From: Macquaria australasica
Lineage: Eukaryota > Chordata > Actinopteri > Centrarchiformes > Percichthyidae
Direction of reading: 5' to 3'
DNA: 64,000 bases
Assembly (NCBI GenBank): GCA_005408345.1
Contig: SEMN01000320.1
Coordinates: forward strand, 525,091-589,090
Of the stretch, positions 21,391 through 32,509 are shown one piece after another. How positions within the stretch are numbered: the stretch's first letter is position 1; each line of letters starts with the position of its first letter. Position numbers and translations under genes: made by a program. The notes below the pieces were generated by a model. That model was not told the origin of the DNA. It worked only from the letters and a program-made list of their open reading frames with translations, and ran no database searches.

Positions 21391-23358
21391 CAATAAAGCA
21401 GAGTCAACAGTAGTCAGATTAGGGGGCTTTTAGAGTGGACAGACAGAATCACACCATCTGAAAAACTGCTGCTACCAGGTGGAAATTCTGCTGTTCAGCC
21501 AGGCACCAAAGTTACATCCAATTCATATCCACTTTTGAATATGAAAAAAAAAATGGGCAAGATTCAGATCCATGTCTCAACTCTGGAAGAGATAATCAAG
21601 AGTTTATGCAAGTTAAATGTAATATCTACACAAATTTGAACTGGTTTACTTGAAGAATGGTTTGACCCATGTCATGCTAGCTGGCATGTTCCACTTACAG
21701 TATAGTCTCTGTCTCTAAAAGCAGGCCTGCCAGCACCTGTGTGCAGCTGTTGCCTTATTAAGCTATCATGGTGGGATGTTGTCATGTCCATGTGTGATTA
21801 CTTTAAAGATAAATGGGTTGATTTTTACACCCGAACAACATTTTACAAAATGTCATCTCCTGATGTTTCCTGCATCTGTCTTATCTGCCATCTGTTCTGC
21901 AACTGATGTGAAGATAAACAAATTCTAACATACGCCTGCTTTTGCTTCAGGCTCAACTAAATTGTTTTGCCTCTCAGTTCAGAATTTGACCTCTGCTGTT
22001 AGCTCAGCCTCGCTATCTTGGCTGTCGTCTCATCTCACTCAGTTAGTTACACAAATCAGCTCAGTAGCAGTGAAAGGAATTAACTGAGTCTCCAACCGCC
22101 ATGCCACAAGAGAGTGACAGGGCTGAACAGACTGGACACTGCAGCTCTCATGTCGTCTCTCTAAACACATCTGACAGAATCAGATTAATGAGATGTTGGG
22201 ATTGTTGTGTAACTGTGGTAAAACTAACAAGACAGAAAGCAAAGTCCACTCTTATTCATCCCTGAGCTTTTTTTTTTTTTTTTTAACAAAGTGTGTCTCT
22301 TAGAGCTTAGGCCAATCCTCAAGCCACTTGTTGAAGGCCTGGAGGTGCTTTCTGTCTATGAGAAGGGACCTCACCTACCCTAAAGCAATAATTAGTTAAA
22401 AATAACGCTTTGAATTTGTCTGGATTTTATATAATGAGGCCAAAGGGGGGCCATGCTGTGTGGCTGGACAGTCAATTCCAACAAATCACTGAGGCCACCA
22501 CAGCGGTCAGCAGAAAAAGTTGTTATGTAACTGTGCTGGTTTTCCTTGTCTCTCTGCATCTTGCCCAAAGAAAAAATAATTGGTATGTAAAGTGCAGTGC
22601 CCGGCTTAGTTAATGACTTGAGGCGGAATTCATTCTGGTTGTTCCAGTTGCTGTGGTACAGGTTATTAATGCTGCTGAAAGTGTGAACCCGGTCATTATG
22701 TGCAGGTTATAGGTAATGACCATGCCCTAGCTGTGGTTCCCAGTAGTTTAATGGAGTTTAAAGCAAAGACTGTTAAGGGTGAGAACACCCATGTTACTTT
22801 AAAGTGTTGAGGGTGGACCCCAGGATGTGCGGATGGTGGGACACTTCAAACAGCATGGATTTCACAAGTTGACTATTGATTAGCCACGCACCAACCTACA
22901 TTAACATTAACCTACATTCTACATAGATTACATGTATAAATAGAGCTACAGTAGAGTACATTTTTGTACTTAATACCTTTTTCACAGATGTATTTCATAT
23001 GTACCATTGAACCATAACACATAATGGGCCCTCATGAGAGCAGGGGCTTATATTTTGATTCACCATAAAGGTACCAAGTAATTCCTGATACAAATTTCCT
23101 GGTATAAATTTGTAGCAGTTTAGCTGAATCCAAAGGTAAAGTTATTAAGTTAGTTCAGGTAGCAAACTGATGGGGCGTTCAGATGATGCAGGGGAGACCC
23201 AAAATGAATCCCTGGCAGCAGTGCCTTCTGGCTTGGCCTCATCCAAAACTACTGGTAGTGGTGGTGGGTGGGAAGCTGGTGAGGGATCATTACCTTGTTG
23301 CAGCACTAGTTACTCCTATCAGTTGGTCTGTTTATACTGTCTTCTTACCAAGAGTGGG

Positions 23359-23715
23359 TGTTACGGATTGCCATCTAGGCAGCAGGGAGAGGACCCAAGT
23401 GCAGACAGGCGGGGAGGCTGAAGCAGTTCAAAGATTTATTAAATACAAAATAAACTTACAAAAACTCCACAGGAAACCACACACAGGGAAACACCAGGAA
23501 CATGACACGGAATGAACCAACACAGAACAAAGTAAAGGGGCCGGTATAAATAGGGAACAACTAAACGAGGGAATCAGAGGCAAGTGAGTAAAGAAACAGG
23601 TGAACCTAATCAAAACTGGCGGGAACAGAACAAAGACAGGAAGTAAATCATAACCGTGAACAAAGAACAGTCCTTCAAAATAAAACAGGAAACAGACACA
23701 TAACGGGATGTAACA
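23359..23715. mobile_element. Solo LTR of an LTR retrotransposon
   Basis: The 357-bp unit begins TGTTAC and ends GTAACA, the TG...CA form with 6-bp inverted ends usual for LTRs. It is flanked by perfect 5-bp direct repeats GTGGG (23354-23358 and 23716-23720), typical of Ty3/Gypsy-class integration. A TATAAATAG is visible on the + strand (23545-23553), which on the minus strand reads TATTTATA. AATAAA-type signals occur for either orientation (+ near 23680; minus near 23431). No internal retroelement genes, primer-binding site or second LTR adjoin, so this is the product of recombination between two LTRs. Orientation is undecided; the minus strand seems slightly more natural because its polyadenylation signal is followed by a 70-nt tail. 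Confidence 0.85.
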
Positions 23716-23720
23716 GTGGG

Positions 23721-24111
23721 AGGAAGAAGCAACAAAAACTGAGGAAGCTGGTCAAAAAACAAAAACAGACTTGTAAGAAAGAGATGATGTAACCTTTATA
23801 GGGCACTGTCTCAGCAACAGGTACAATTCTGCTCTGCCTTCTTCTCACAGTGCAGGCAAAAATTAACAGTGATGGGAGTGGAAAGATGTGTCGATATTTC
23901 CCACTATTTGTATGACAACACTGACACATAGTGTTGGTATAATCCAAGCAAAGGCCCACCAAAAGGCATTGCCTATGTTGACTTTTGTTTGTTGGAGGTT
24001 TGGTATTTGACCAAACTGCAATGCAACTCTTCAACAAAAATGGAATTACAATGACCTAATGTAGATTTAGACCAACTTCTGAGGTATCACTGACGACTCC
24101 CTGTGACTGCT
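23721..24111. other. Non-coding spacer between LTR and SINE
   Basis: No gene or repeat with definable limits. An antisense frame at 23675-24037 overlaps the LTR end and shows no recognisable similarity. Confidence 0.5.
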
Positions 24112-24334
24112 TGGAAATGGACTGCATTTATATAACACTTTTATCCAGAGTTTTGCCGCTCATCCACCCATTCACACACATAAGGCAAGGCACTGGCCTA
24201 AGCATCAGGAGCATTCAGGGTTCAGTATCTTGCTCAAGGATACTTTGACATGTGGACAGGAGGAGCCAGGGATCAAACTGTCAACCTGAGATTAGTGGAC
24301 AACCTGCTCTACCTCCTGAGCCACAGCCGCCCCC
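24112..24334 (-). mobile_element. tRNA-derived SINE
   Basis: Read on the minus strand, the element starts at 24334 with GGGGCGGCTG. It has a polymerase III A box TGGCTCAGGAGG (complement of 24312-24323) about 11 nt in, and a degenerate B box AGTTTGATCCC (complement of 24269-24279) about 55 nt in, matching the geometry of a tRNA gene. The body holds the phrase 'ttgagcaagatactgaaccc', and the 3' part ends 'tataaatgcagtccatttcc'. I recognise it as a common percomorph repeat with a tRNA-like head. The B box carries two differences from consensus, so it is probably no longer an active promoter. It does not fold into a full tRNA cloverleaf and is not a tRNA gene. Confidence 0.8.
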
Positions 24335-27300
24335 ACACGTGGTCAATGGAGACACATCTGAAATTGAGACTCTGATGCTGATGCCAGGTGTGAACTGCAA
24401 TCCATCTCAACTTGATCTAGGCACAGTCTTGATATATCTGGTTACAAGAAACTAGGTCTAAATAGGCTGTGGGTGCATGGATACCCAAGCTGAGATCTGA
24501 GCAGAATCTGTAGTACACCTCTGTGTTGACCCTGATATTCATCCCTGAATTTGACTGTCAGGCATTCACCAATAAGCTCAATGATCTGCTGGCTTCTTAA
24601 TGCTTTTTAAGATAGATCTGAGCTATGAAAGAATGCAGACTGTCAGCGAGCTTCATGCTTCTCACACTTCTCATTGTCGTTCCACACATGAGAACTGTGG
24701 GAAAATGTATTTTTCCACCTCCACTAACATTAAAAACATCCCCACCAGATTCAGCAGGTGGTTTCAATTCCTGTTCATTCAGCCAACCTGGAGAGAAGTG
24801 TGTTTCCACAACTGCTATGCCATCTGGGGCTTTTCACATTTCAGGTGTTGTACAACCTCTCACACAACTCCCAGAAGCCACCAACACTTCCAGTCATTGT
24901 GCCCACAGTTACGTAATTTAGATTTTTCCTTCAAGATTCAGCTTTTAGCTGTTCTGATAAAACTAATGTGAGTCCTGTGGATCCTTACAATGTTAATCAC
25001 TCTATCATCTCTATCATTCATGGTTGCACAGATTGTTCTCTCAACACATTGTTCTGTATTTCTTTTATACATAGATGTGGAATATATTTTGACGTGTTAT
25101 TTTGGGCCAGTCCCAAAATTCCCAGTAGCCAATAATGATTCTAATGGAATGCAGGCGCAGCACCCTCAGCAATAACACATCTCACATGCTATCAATAGCT
25201 CTCGTGTTCTCCTACGGTGAGCTGTGCTCCCTGGTGTTGACACAGTTGGTGTTTGTGCAGATGACATTGATGACTATCAAGGGCAGACCGAGTCCCTCAG
25301 GCCGCCTGCCGCTCGGTGCAGCCGCCAGTACAGTACGGAGGCACAGCCCACTCTCCGTAGTGGAAACTGCTGACCGCTGTGACCGAGAGCACACACACTG
25401 AGGCCTATACACTCACGTGAGAATTCACCAGCACAAACACACGTACATGGCCAGAAATTGAGCCACATCCAGAGACGGTGGAGGTTCCTGTTTATAGTAT
25501 AGAGACCGTAGGGAAAGCATAATGAACACTTTGACGAGATGTCCATTCATCTCCACAGAGTCTTTCCTCCTGGAAATGATTCATAATGTAAGAGATGAAG
25601 AAGGGCATTTAACATTTCCTTTGTAAAGAAGTTGGTTAGTTAGTCTGCTGTATCTCAAAATAGGGCGGCCGGTTTGAAATTTGTCCTGTATGCATAAAAA
25701 GACACCTAAGACAGGGGAAGTATAAGTAACATAACTCCATGTCTGTCGAAAAGAAAGATTACAGGTGTTTGTTCACATTGAATATCTTCTTTTTGATTTG
25801 TCTATTTGAGTATGTCAAATATGCTGAATTACAGAGCATACAGAGTTTTCAAGGATGATAATAAAAAGGTTTCAGGCTTCAGGCTATGACGTAGAGTTTA
25901 TTGTGGGAGCTGGCCTCCTTTAATTTCAGGTTTTTATTTCACTCATTCCTGGCATATTTGTGTTTTTGCATCCTGGCATTACAGACATCAAAAAACACAC
26001 AATGAGTAAATAATATTTAAAGCAAATGAATGTGTGTGCTTCTAATTTTGACAGATTTCTTCACCTCAGACACATAATATGGCTCAGAGGTTTAGTGGAT
26101 AGCTGGAGCATCCCCCAGAAGGCTTGGATGCAGAAAGTAATCATGTGTTTGTGTCTGTTTTTGTCCGAGTTGGCGAGACATTGTTAATTCAAGCAGTCCC
26201 CTGAGAGGTAAGAATTTCTTCATCAACACGCACAATTTCAGCTCCTGCTCAAGCTTTTAAAACACCTGTTGATTGCATCATCAGCACAGCACTGTTTTGA
26301 GTACTATTTTACACCATAACACTGAGTTGATGGGAAATAAAATGGAAAAAAAGTCTGAAATGTAGTGTTGACTGAAGTTTCGGTCTGTCGCCCAAACGCC
26401 TCCGCCCTCCTCTTTGGTTTTCTCAAGGACACAGAAGGTAAATGGAGAGTAATAGTGAGCTCTTTTTGGAGAGCCTTGAATAAATGACACGGCTTTGGTC
26501 AGTGGTAAGCTTACAAACTGCTTTTGGCCAGACATTTTACTGTGTTGGAAGTTATCCTGTAAAGGAAATAGTGACAGGCCTTTCTCTCTCTCTATATATA
26601 TCTATTTCTTCCTCACTCCTTTGCCCGCTTGTGGTCAGGAAAACTAACCAAGATCTTGTTTGTCACATGACGACTTTAACAGTCATTAATCTCTTTCATA
26701 GCTTGGCTTGCTCTTTGAGTCTTGTCAAATTATTACGTTTTTCCCAACCTGCATGGTGTACCTCATGGCTGGGGCCATTCAAGTAGTTTATTTTAAATGT
26801 GTGCCATCTGTCAGTAGCTCATGGAAACAGCAAGTGCAGTATGGCTGTGAATTTGATGGAACTAGTATTTAATTATGGCATTTTGGGGGATTTAGACACA
26901 TGATGAGTTTGTGCATGTGCTAGTTTATAACACTGCCACAGATGAATTGCATTGAAGACAAAGTATGTCGAGTGCCACTACACTACAACACTTCCTGATG
27001 GCAGTGGCAGCTGTATTGCAAAGGTTGGGCTGTTTAAGTACACTTAAACTACTGAAGTAAAGCTTTTAAATTCTCTAAATACAAATTTTCACATTCACAT
27101 TTCTTCTGCAACGCTGCTGTTTGTCAGTCTTTCATTCCAACGTCTTCAAGGCCTAACCCTTTCACCCCTGCTTTTAGTCAACCATACCAGCTCTATTGTA
27201 GGAGAACACCTGTTTATTTCACTGTCAACCTTTCAGGATTTGACAATTAAATAGCTTTCGCCACACATGGCTGAACAGGCCACAGCTGCCATGCTTCAAT

Positions 27301-29059
27301 TCCACTTTTTGAGAAATGTCGCCTTACCCCATTTTAGACAAATTCACTTCTCAGACTCTACCGAGATAATCTCATTTGTTAGCAGGTCAGTATGTTCACT
27401 TCCAACTGTCAAGCTAATTTTAAGTAAACTTCAGAAGTGTGTGTGCAAGAAAACAGTAGATGGGTTCAATATTTTAGTGTTGAGAGAAGCAGCTTACAGT
27501 ATGTGATTGACTAAGTGAGGTTGCACCAACCATAAATGTTCATTTGCGTAGCTGCTTTGGGGTCAGCTCTATACTGTTGGTATGTTCTCCTTTCAGTGAA
27601 TCCAGTCAAGTTTTCATTTGCTGTCATTCCCTACCCACAGTCTGATTCATCCTCAGCTGACAAGTAAAAGGATCTTCATCTGTGTTTGCGGCATTGTGCT
27701 TTGGAACTGTATTTTGGCCATTAGAAATTACTGTTAAATGTGTTATAAAGGACACAAGAATCCACATTGTGTGTCTCTTCACCTGTTTTGTCTCTCAGTC
27801 TCACTGACTCAGGCTTATCTTACCCTCCCACTCTCCCTCTTTCTCTGTCAGATACTTTTAGAGCATCTCTCTCTCACCCCCTCAGTCCCAGTTTGGCATA
27901 TCTCCCAGGCCCAGGGCTGGCGAGGTCACGGGGAAAAAAAACAATGCAGCTCTTCTTGCTGACGTGTCTCGTAATGTGTCAAATACCTCTGTTGCAGACC
28001 GAGCTAGGCGACAGTTGTCCTCATATCTGGGTACTTTATTCCTGCATGGGACCATTTGAACCTATTTGAGAGCTTTGGTTCTGTTCAGGACGCTATTAGT
28101 GTGTGTCTCTGACTACTGCTGCGGCTCGTGCTAGCTGATAATACTGTGCTTTATATTTAGAAAGGCATGTTGAAGGGTATTACACACAGCATGATTGGGA
28201 AATTGCAACTTTACATGTCTTTTCCGACACACATGCACGTGTACATTTCACCAGGACACAGAGGCAGTTAGCAGCAGCAGCCTTATAGAGTTGAAATGAA
28301 GCTGGGCGACATGACCCAAGAATAAAATACATTTTTCAAACTTAAGGTAAATGTTCAATTAAATACAAGCTAAACAAAGGTGAAAACATCACATTATAAG
28401 ATGCCTCTTTATCTCAGACATTGAGTACAAAAGCAACACTGTTCTCTGCAGGAATCAAATTGGATTTCTTAAGTAGTATGAAGATTTCTAAACATTTTCT
28501 GATTGGCTCCATTAAGGATTTGCCCCCATATACAGTTATGCACTTAACATCTTCTACCTGTTCTGATCCAAACCTAAACATGTTCTGCTGTGTTTTTGTT
28601 TTTTTATATTGTAAGACTGTTATTGTTGCTATTGGTAGCATATTTCAAATTGACTCAGTTCAGATTTTATAACTGAATCTAATCTTGTTTTTAAAAATGT
28701 CAAAATCAAGTTGATTCAGTGTAATTATCAACCAGGATTTCCCACTGGACCTGACAGCTTTGAGATTTGGACATGTTTGTCATTTAGAGTGCACACGACA
28801 GCTAAGCCATCTGGCCAAGATCCTAATGCTCCATTTATAAATTACACCACAATAGAAAGTGGATTAACAGCTGTTGATGTAATCCCTTAATGAGTTTCAT
28901 AGTGCTTTCTGTCATTTCGTTTACCCTGCATTGATAGCAGTGCACACTATGGAACTGAATTAAGCATGTTGGCCTTTTGACATGTTGACATTGTGTAGTA
29001 ATAATGAAACTAAGTGATAGTGATATGAGAGTCAAGTCAATCCTTCCTTTTCTCATTCT
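24335..29059. other. Non-coding DNA, no gene recognised
   Basis: Open frames at 24600-24971 and 25135-25546 overlap on both strands without family resemblance. A moderately CpG-rich block (25280-25390) is visible but short. 28300-28345 'gctgggcgacatgaccc' resembles a repeat edge also hinted at near 12580. No RNA gene or microsatellite of note. Confidence 0.5.
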
Positions 29060-29549
29060 TTAAAGCTGAAATAACTGATTTTTTTTTTTTTTGGCCACAT
29101 GGGGCAAGCTGTAAACACAACACTGACATATTATCACCTTATATTTTAAATTGCTTATTTGCACATCGTGCAGACACGGAGCAACATTAGCAATGATTTG
29201 GAGTCAAGTTTGTGTCCAGCTGGCGAATGTTTTTGGTCTCTACCAACTCCTGAGGTAAATATCTGCCTCTTTAGCTGCTAAATGCTCCACTGTGTTCACC
29301 AGCTAGTGGCTAACTTTGTGTGTCTGCTGTTTGGTGTTGGGCAGGTAAATTACAGTGGGTTTATCCAAGTAAAATAACAGTAAAATTGTTGGCCGTAAAA
29401 CCCACAACATTGTGCTGAAAGATGCTGAAACGCTCCATATAGCTGAGGGTAATTATCTGTCGGTTTGTCACTACAAGTAACCCCTTTCACATTACACATA
29501 GTCATGTCATCCATTGTTAATATAATAATATTGATTATAGCAGCTTTAA
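29060..29549. mobile_element. Short non-autonomous element bounded by TTAAAGCTG
   Basis: The segment starts TTAAAGCTG (29060) and ends CAGCTTTAA (29549), an exact 9-bp inverted terminus. Interior phrases 'ggccacatgggg', 'agctgctaaatgctccactg', 'ccagctagtggctaac' and 'catgtcatccattgttaata' belong to a repeat I know from percomorph genomes. Flanking TTAA at both ends could be a target duplication (piggyBac-like) or part of the terminus; this cannot be settled from one copy. No coding capacity. Confidence 0.6.
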
Positions 29550-31665
29550 GTAATATGTCCTTTCTTTCTCTTTCTCTGACCATTCCTGTAAGCCAGTCTT
29601 ATGTGACTAATGCCTATGAGAGAGGTTGATAGTGAAAGAGCGAATCACTTGACTTTGCATAAAGTAGTCAAGGTGTCCATGTAACCAGGTAACAAAGACA
29701 CAACAAGTGGTAGGAAGGGGTGTCTGCACAACAAGGAAAAGACAAGTTGAAGGCCAATCAAAAAATACAGAGGAAGAGAAAAGAGATATAAAACCACATG
29801 ACTGCTAAACCGTTTACAGGAGCAGGGAAGCTAAGGTCAAAACCTTCCACTGGTCGGTTTCTTTCTCTGTATGTCCTTGGTTTATCTGTCTTTATTCTTT
29901 TCTCTTTTCTCAATCTCTACTCTTGTTTTTCTGTCTTTCTACTTCCAGTACATGCTCCTGTCAGTTTTTCTGTCAGTGGCTGTTTGTCATCTATAATCCT
30001 GCTGCTTCCCTCTCCCCATCGCTCTCTCTGTCTTCTCTTTTACATTTCTCTCAGTAAGACGAGCTGTTCTCTACTCAGCAGGGCATTAAAGACACGTCAG
30101 CGTCTTCCTCCGCCCTCATTTAAAGTCTCCTTATCTACTGACTTTGTTAAATGCCTCAGCATGCAGCCCGGTCATGGCTGCCTCGCCGTGTTGATGTCAT
30201 GCACCTGGTTGTAATGTCATTTATAGTGAGTTTTTACAGAAGGAATATTAGTTCAGTGGCTTGTTTGGGATCTGCCTGCTCTTATTTTGTGAAGCAAACG
30301 TTCATAGTATATTGCCTTTTGTTATTGTTTGGAAGCAATGATGGCAGCAAGAAAATGAGGGGGGCATAAGAAAGAACATTAGAGAAGAGGCTCATATTAA
30401 TACAAAGCATGACATACTTAAATATAGATACTTAAATGACAAACACGCTGTCAAAATAAACCCATTTTGTCTACATCACCATCTTCTGAGCAGTTGTGTC
30501 ATTTACCTGAGGGCACCCACTTCATTTCCATTACCCAGATGCCCCAGCTGGTCTGGAGACTCAAACCTGCTTTCTTCCAGTCAAAAGGCAGCTTTTCAAA
30601 CCTCCAGGCCTCCATCCCCACAGATAACTTTCTCCTGTTTGGTGAAGTTAATCAGCTCTGTGACCTGAGATGCTGGTTTGACTTGGCGCTGATGCTGGTT
30701 GCCTGCTGTCTCCCCTCCAGTCGTCTGGATGGCCTCACAGCTGCTCGTATCTCCCTGCTGGTCCAAACCACACGCACCGGCTGGCCACATTACTGTCTCT
30801 GTGTAAACACACATATGCAGAGGAGTTTGGTAAATTCATCAGGGATCAGTGATGACGGAAAGTCTTACTTTTTTTCATTGATGATGCACTGCAATTTGAA
30901 ACTTAATCATGCATTTTTTGGACCGTGTCATTTTAAACTATAATTTTAAGTGCAACCATTATGCTTTCTGGTGCATTTAAAGACTAATCCAAAACTCTGT
31001 TATACACTTAAAAGATGGGCACAGTTGAGGATCTGTGCACACGTACTGTATCTCTTTTTCTCTCTCCCAGATACAAACTGAGTCAGACATGCCTTTGCCT
31101 CTCAATCACTTACTCAGTCAAAGACAAGCAACAGACATGCTAAGCTGGCTTCAGTTTAGAGACTACTGAGCCAATCTGCAGGACAAAAAAGGTTTTGAAT
31201 TATACGCATTTTTTACTGCAGAGATGGGCAGCTGTTGGTGTGTACCGGCTGTGATACAGAAACATAAAAAGACTGTAGGTATCTAGCCAAAGTGATGGAT
31301 TTTATAGAGTGTGGAAATGATAAAAGTCATGCGGTTCTTGGACTTTGAGGGAGAGGCTTTGGTGTAAATCATGAAAGGCCGGGCACATCTGACATGGATA
31401 ATGGTAAAATGATGTTCAACCCAGCCCTCCAGCATAATAGGGGCTGAGCTTATTACAAGTTTATTCTTGTTAACTTGTCTTGTTGTTCTTATTCTCAAAT
31501 GTATTGAGGTATTTAATAAGTGGATAAAACTAATGTTACCATTTAACTTTATTTTTTGTATAGTCTGGGTCAGTTACTAAGAAATATGACAGCATGGTTA
31601 GACAGAGATGAATCTGGAAAAGGTCAAGTTCACACTCCAACCGCTCTTTCTGTAGGCCTGGAGGA

Positions 31666-31698
<33 letters not shown>
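31666..31698. repeat. (CA)n microsatellite
   Basis: About thirteen CA units with one CG interruption near the right end. Confidence 0.9.
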
Positions 31699-32382
31699 AA
31701 CATTTGTGGTGAGCATGTGCATTGATATCAATCAAAAGGGGTCTTTCCAAGGACTGACACACACTGATTTGTTGTAACAAACTGTTTTAATCAGAGTGGG
31801 TGTTTCCCTGATAAATAAAAGCTGTCTCCTCGGTGACCCTCATGTTTGTGTCAGTGCCTGATTGCGCATGTTCTGTATTTAGTTTGTCTTTTACAGCCAT
31901 ATTTGATATGATTTGTTGGCCTCTGTGTGTAGTTGTGTTAAGATCTAAGAAAGAGTTCTGGTCTTGTTGCAGCGGCCGTATATCTTTAGCTTTACTGTCT
32001 TCTGTCTGCGTGCCATGGTTCGGTGGTTGAGTTTGTGTTTGACTGTGGTTCTGGGCCACATGATGTTGTCTTGTAATCATTAGGCGCATCCCAGTGAAAT
32101 GCAGACTGGGTGTGTATGTGGCCACATCTTGACCACATACACACACGCATGCACACACACGTAAAAGAAAATCTGAAAAAGCTGCAGCTGATCCTTTTGC
32201 TCATAAACATACATATGCACATATTTAGTCAAACACACATGGCACCAGCATATATACAAGCATAGAGACCTACACTTACTCACACACATTCACTTTCAGC
32301 TCTGGTGGCCTTTGGGGCTTTTGTAGTGCAGAGAGGCCACAAACGACAGCTTTGTGTTCTGGGAGGCTGGGAAAATTGGATC

Positions 32383-32418
32383 ACAACACACACACACACT
32401 CTCTTTCACTCTCTTTCA

Positions 32419-32507
<89 letters not shown>
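32383..32507. repeat. Compound (CA)n-(CT)n-(CA)n microsatellite
   Basis: A short CA run is followed by CTCTTTCA repeats (32399-32428) and then about 39 uninterrupted CA units (32429-32507), the longest perfect dinucleotide run in the window. Frames of Thr-His across it are artefacts. Confidence 0.95.

Positions 32508-32509
<2 letters not shown>

Larger units (their letters stand above)
17445..23353. other. Non-coding DNA between the Tc1 element and the solo LTR
   Basis: No confident exon was found. The 17733 phrase 'ttaaaggaaagatccaccct' resembles 32682 'ttaaaggaaaagtccaccct' and may mark the edge of a dispersed repeat. A possible 36-nt microexon (20481-20516), a SINE-like stretch (19855-20010) and three microsatellites lie inside. 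Open frames at 18352-18761 and 20878-21117 have no recognisable similarity. Confidence 0.5.

Noticed and set aside
24269..24334. Possible tRNA gene on the minus strand
   Set aside because: A and B boxes are present, but the sequence does not form a full cloverleaf and the unit continues as a SINE.
24600..24971. Overlapping 123- and 98-codon frames
   Set aside because: Two competing frames and an antisense frame overlap, with no family resemblance or clear splice sites.
30467..30943. 158-codon open frame on the + strand
   Set aside because: No recognisable domain, no splice context, a long antisense frame in the same place, and about this length is expected by chance in 64 kb read in six frames.
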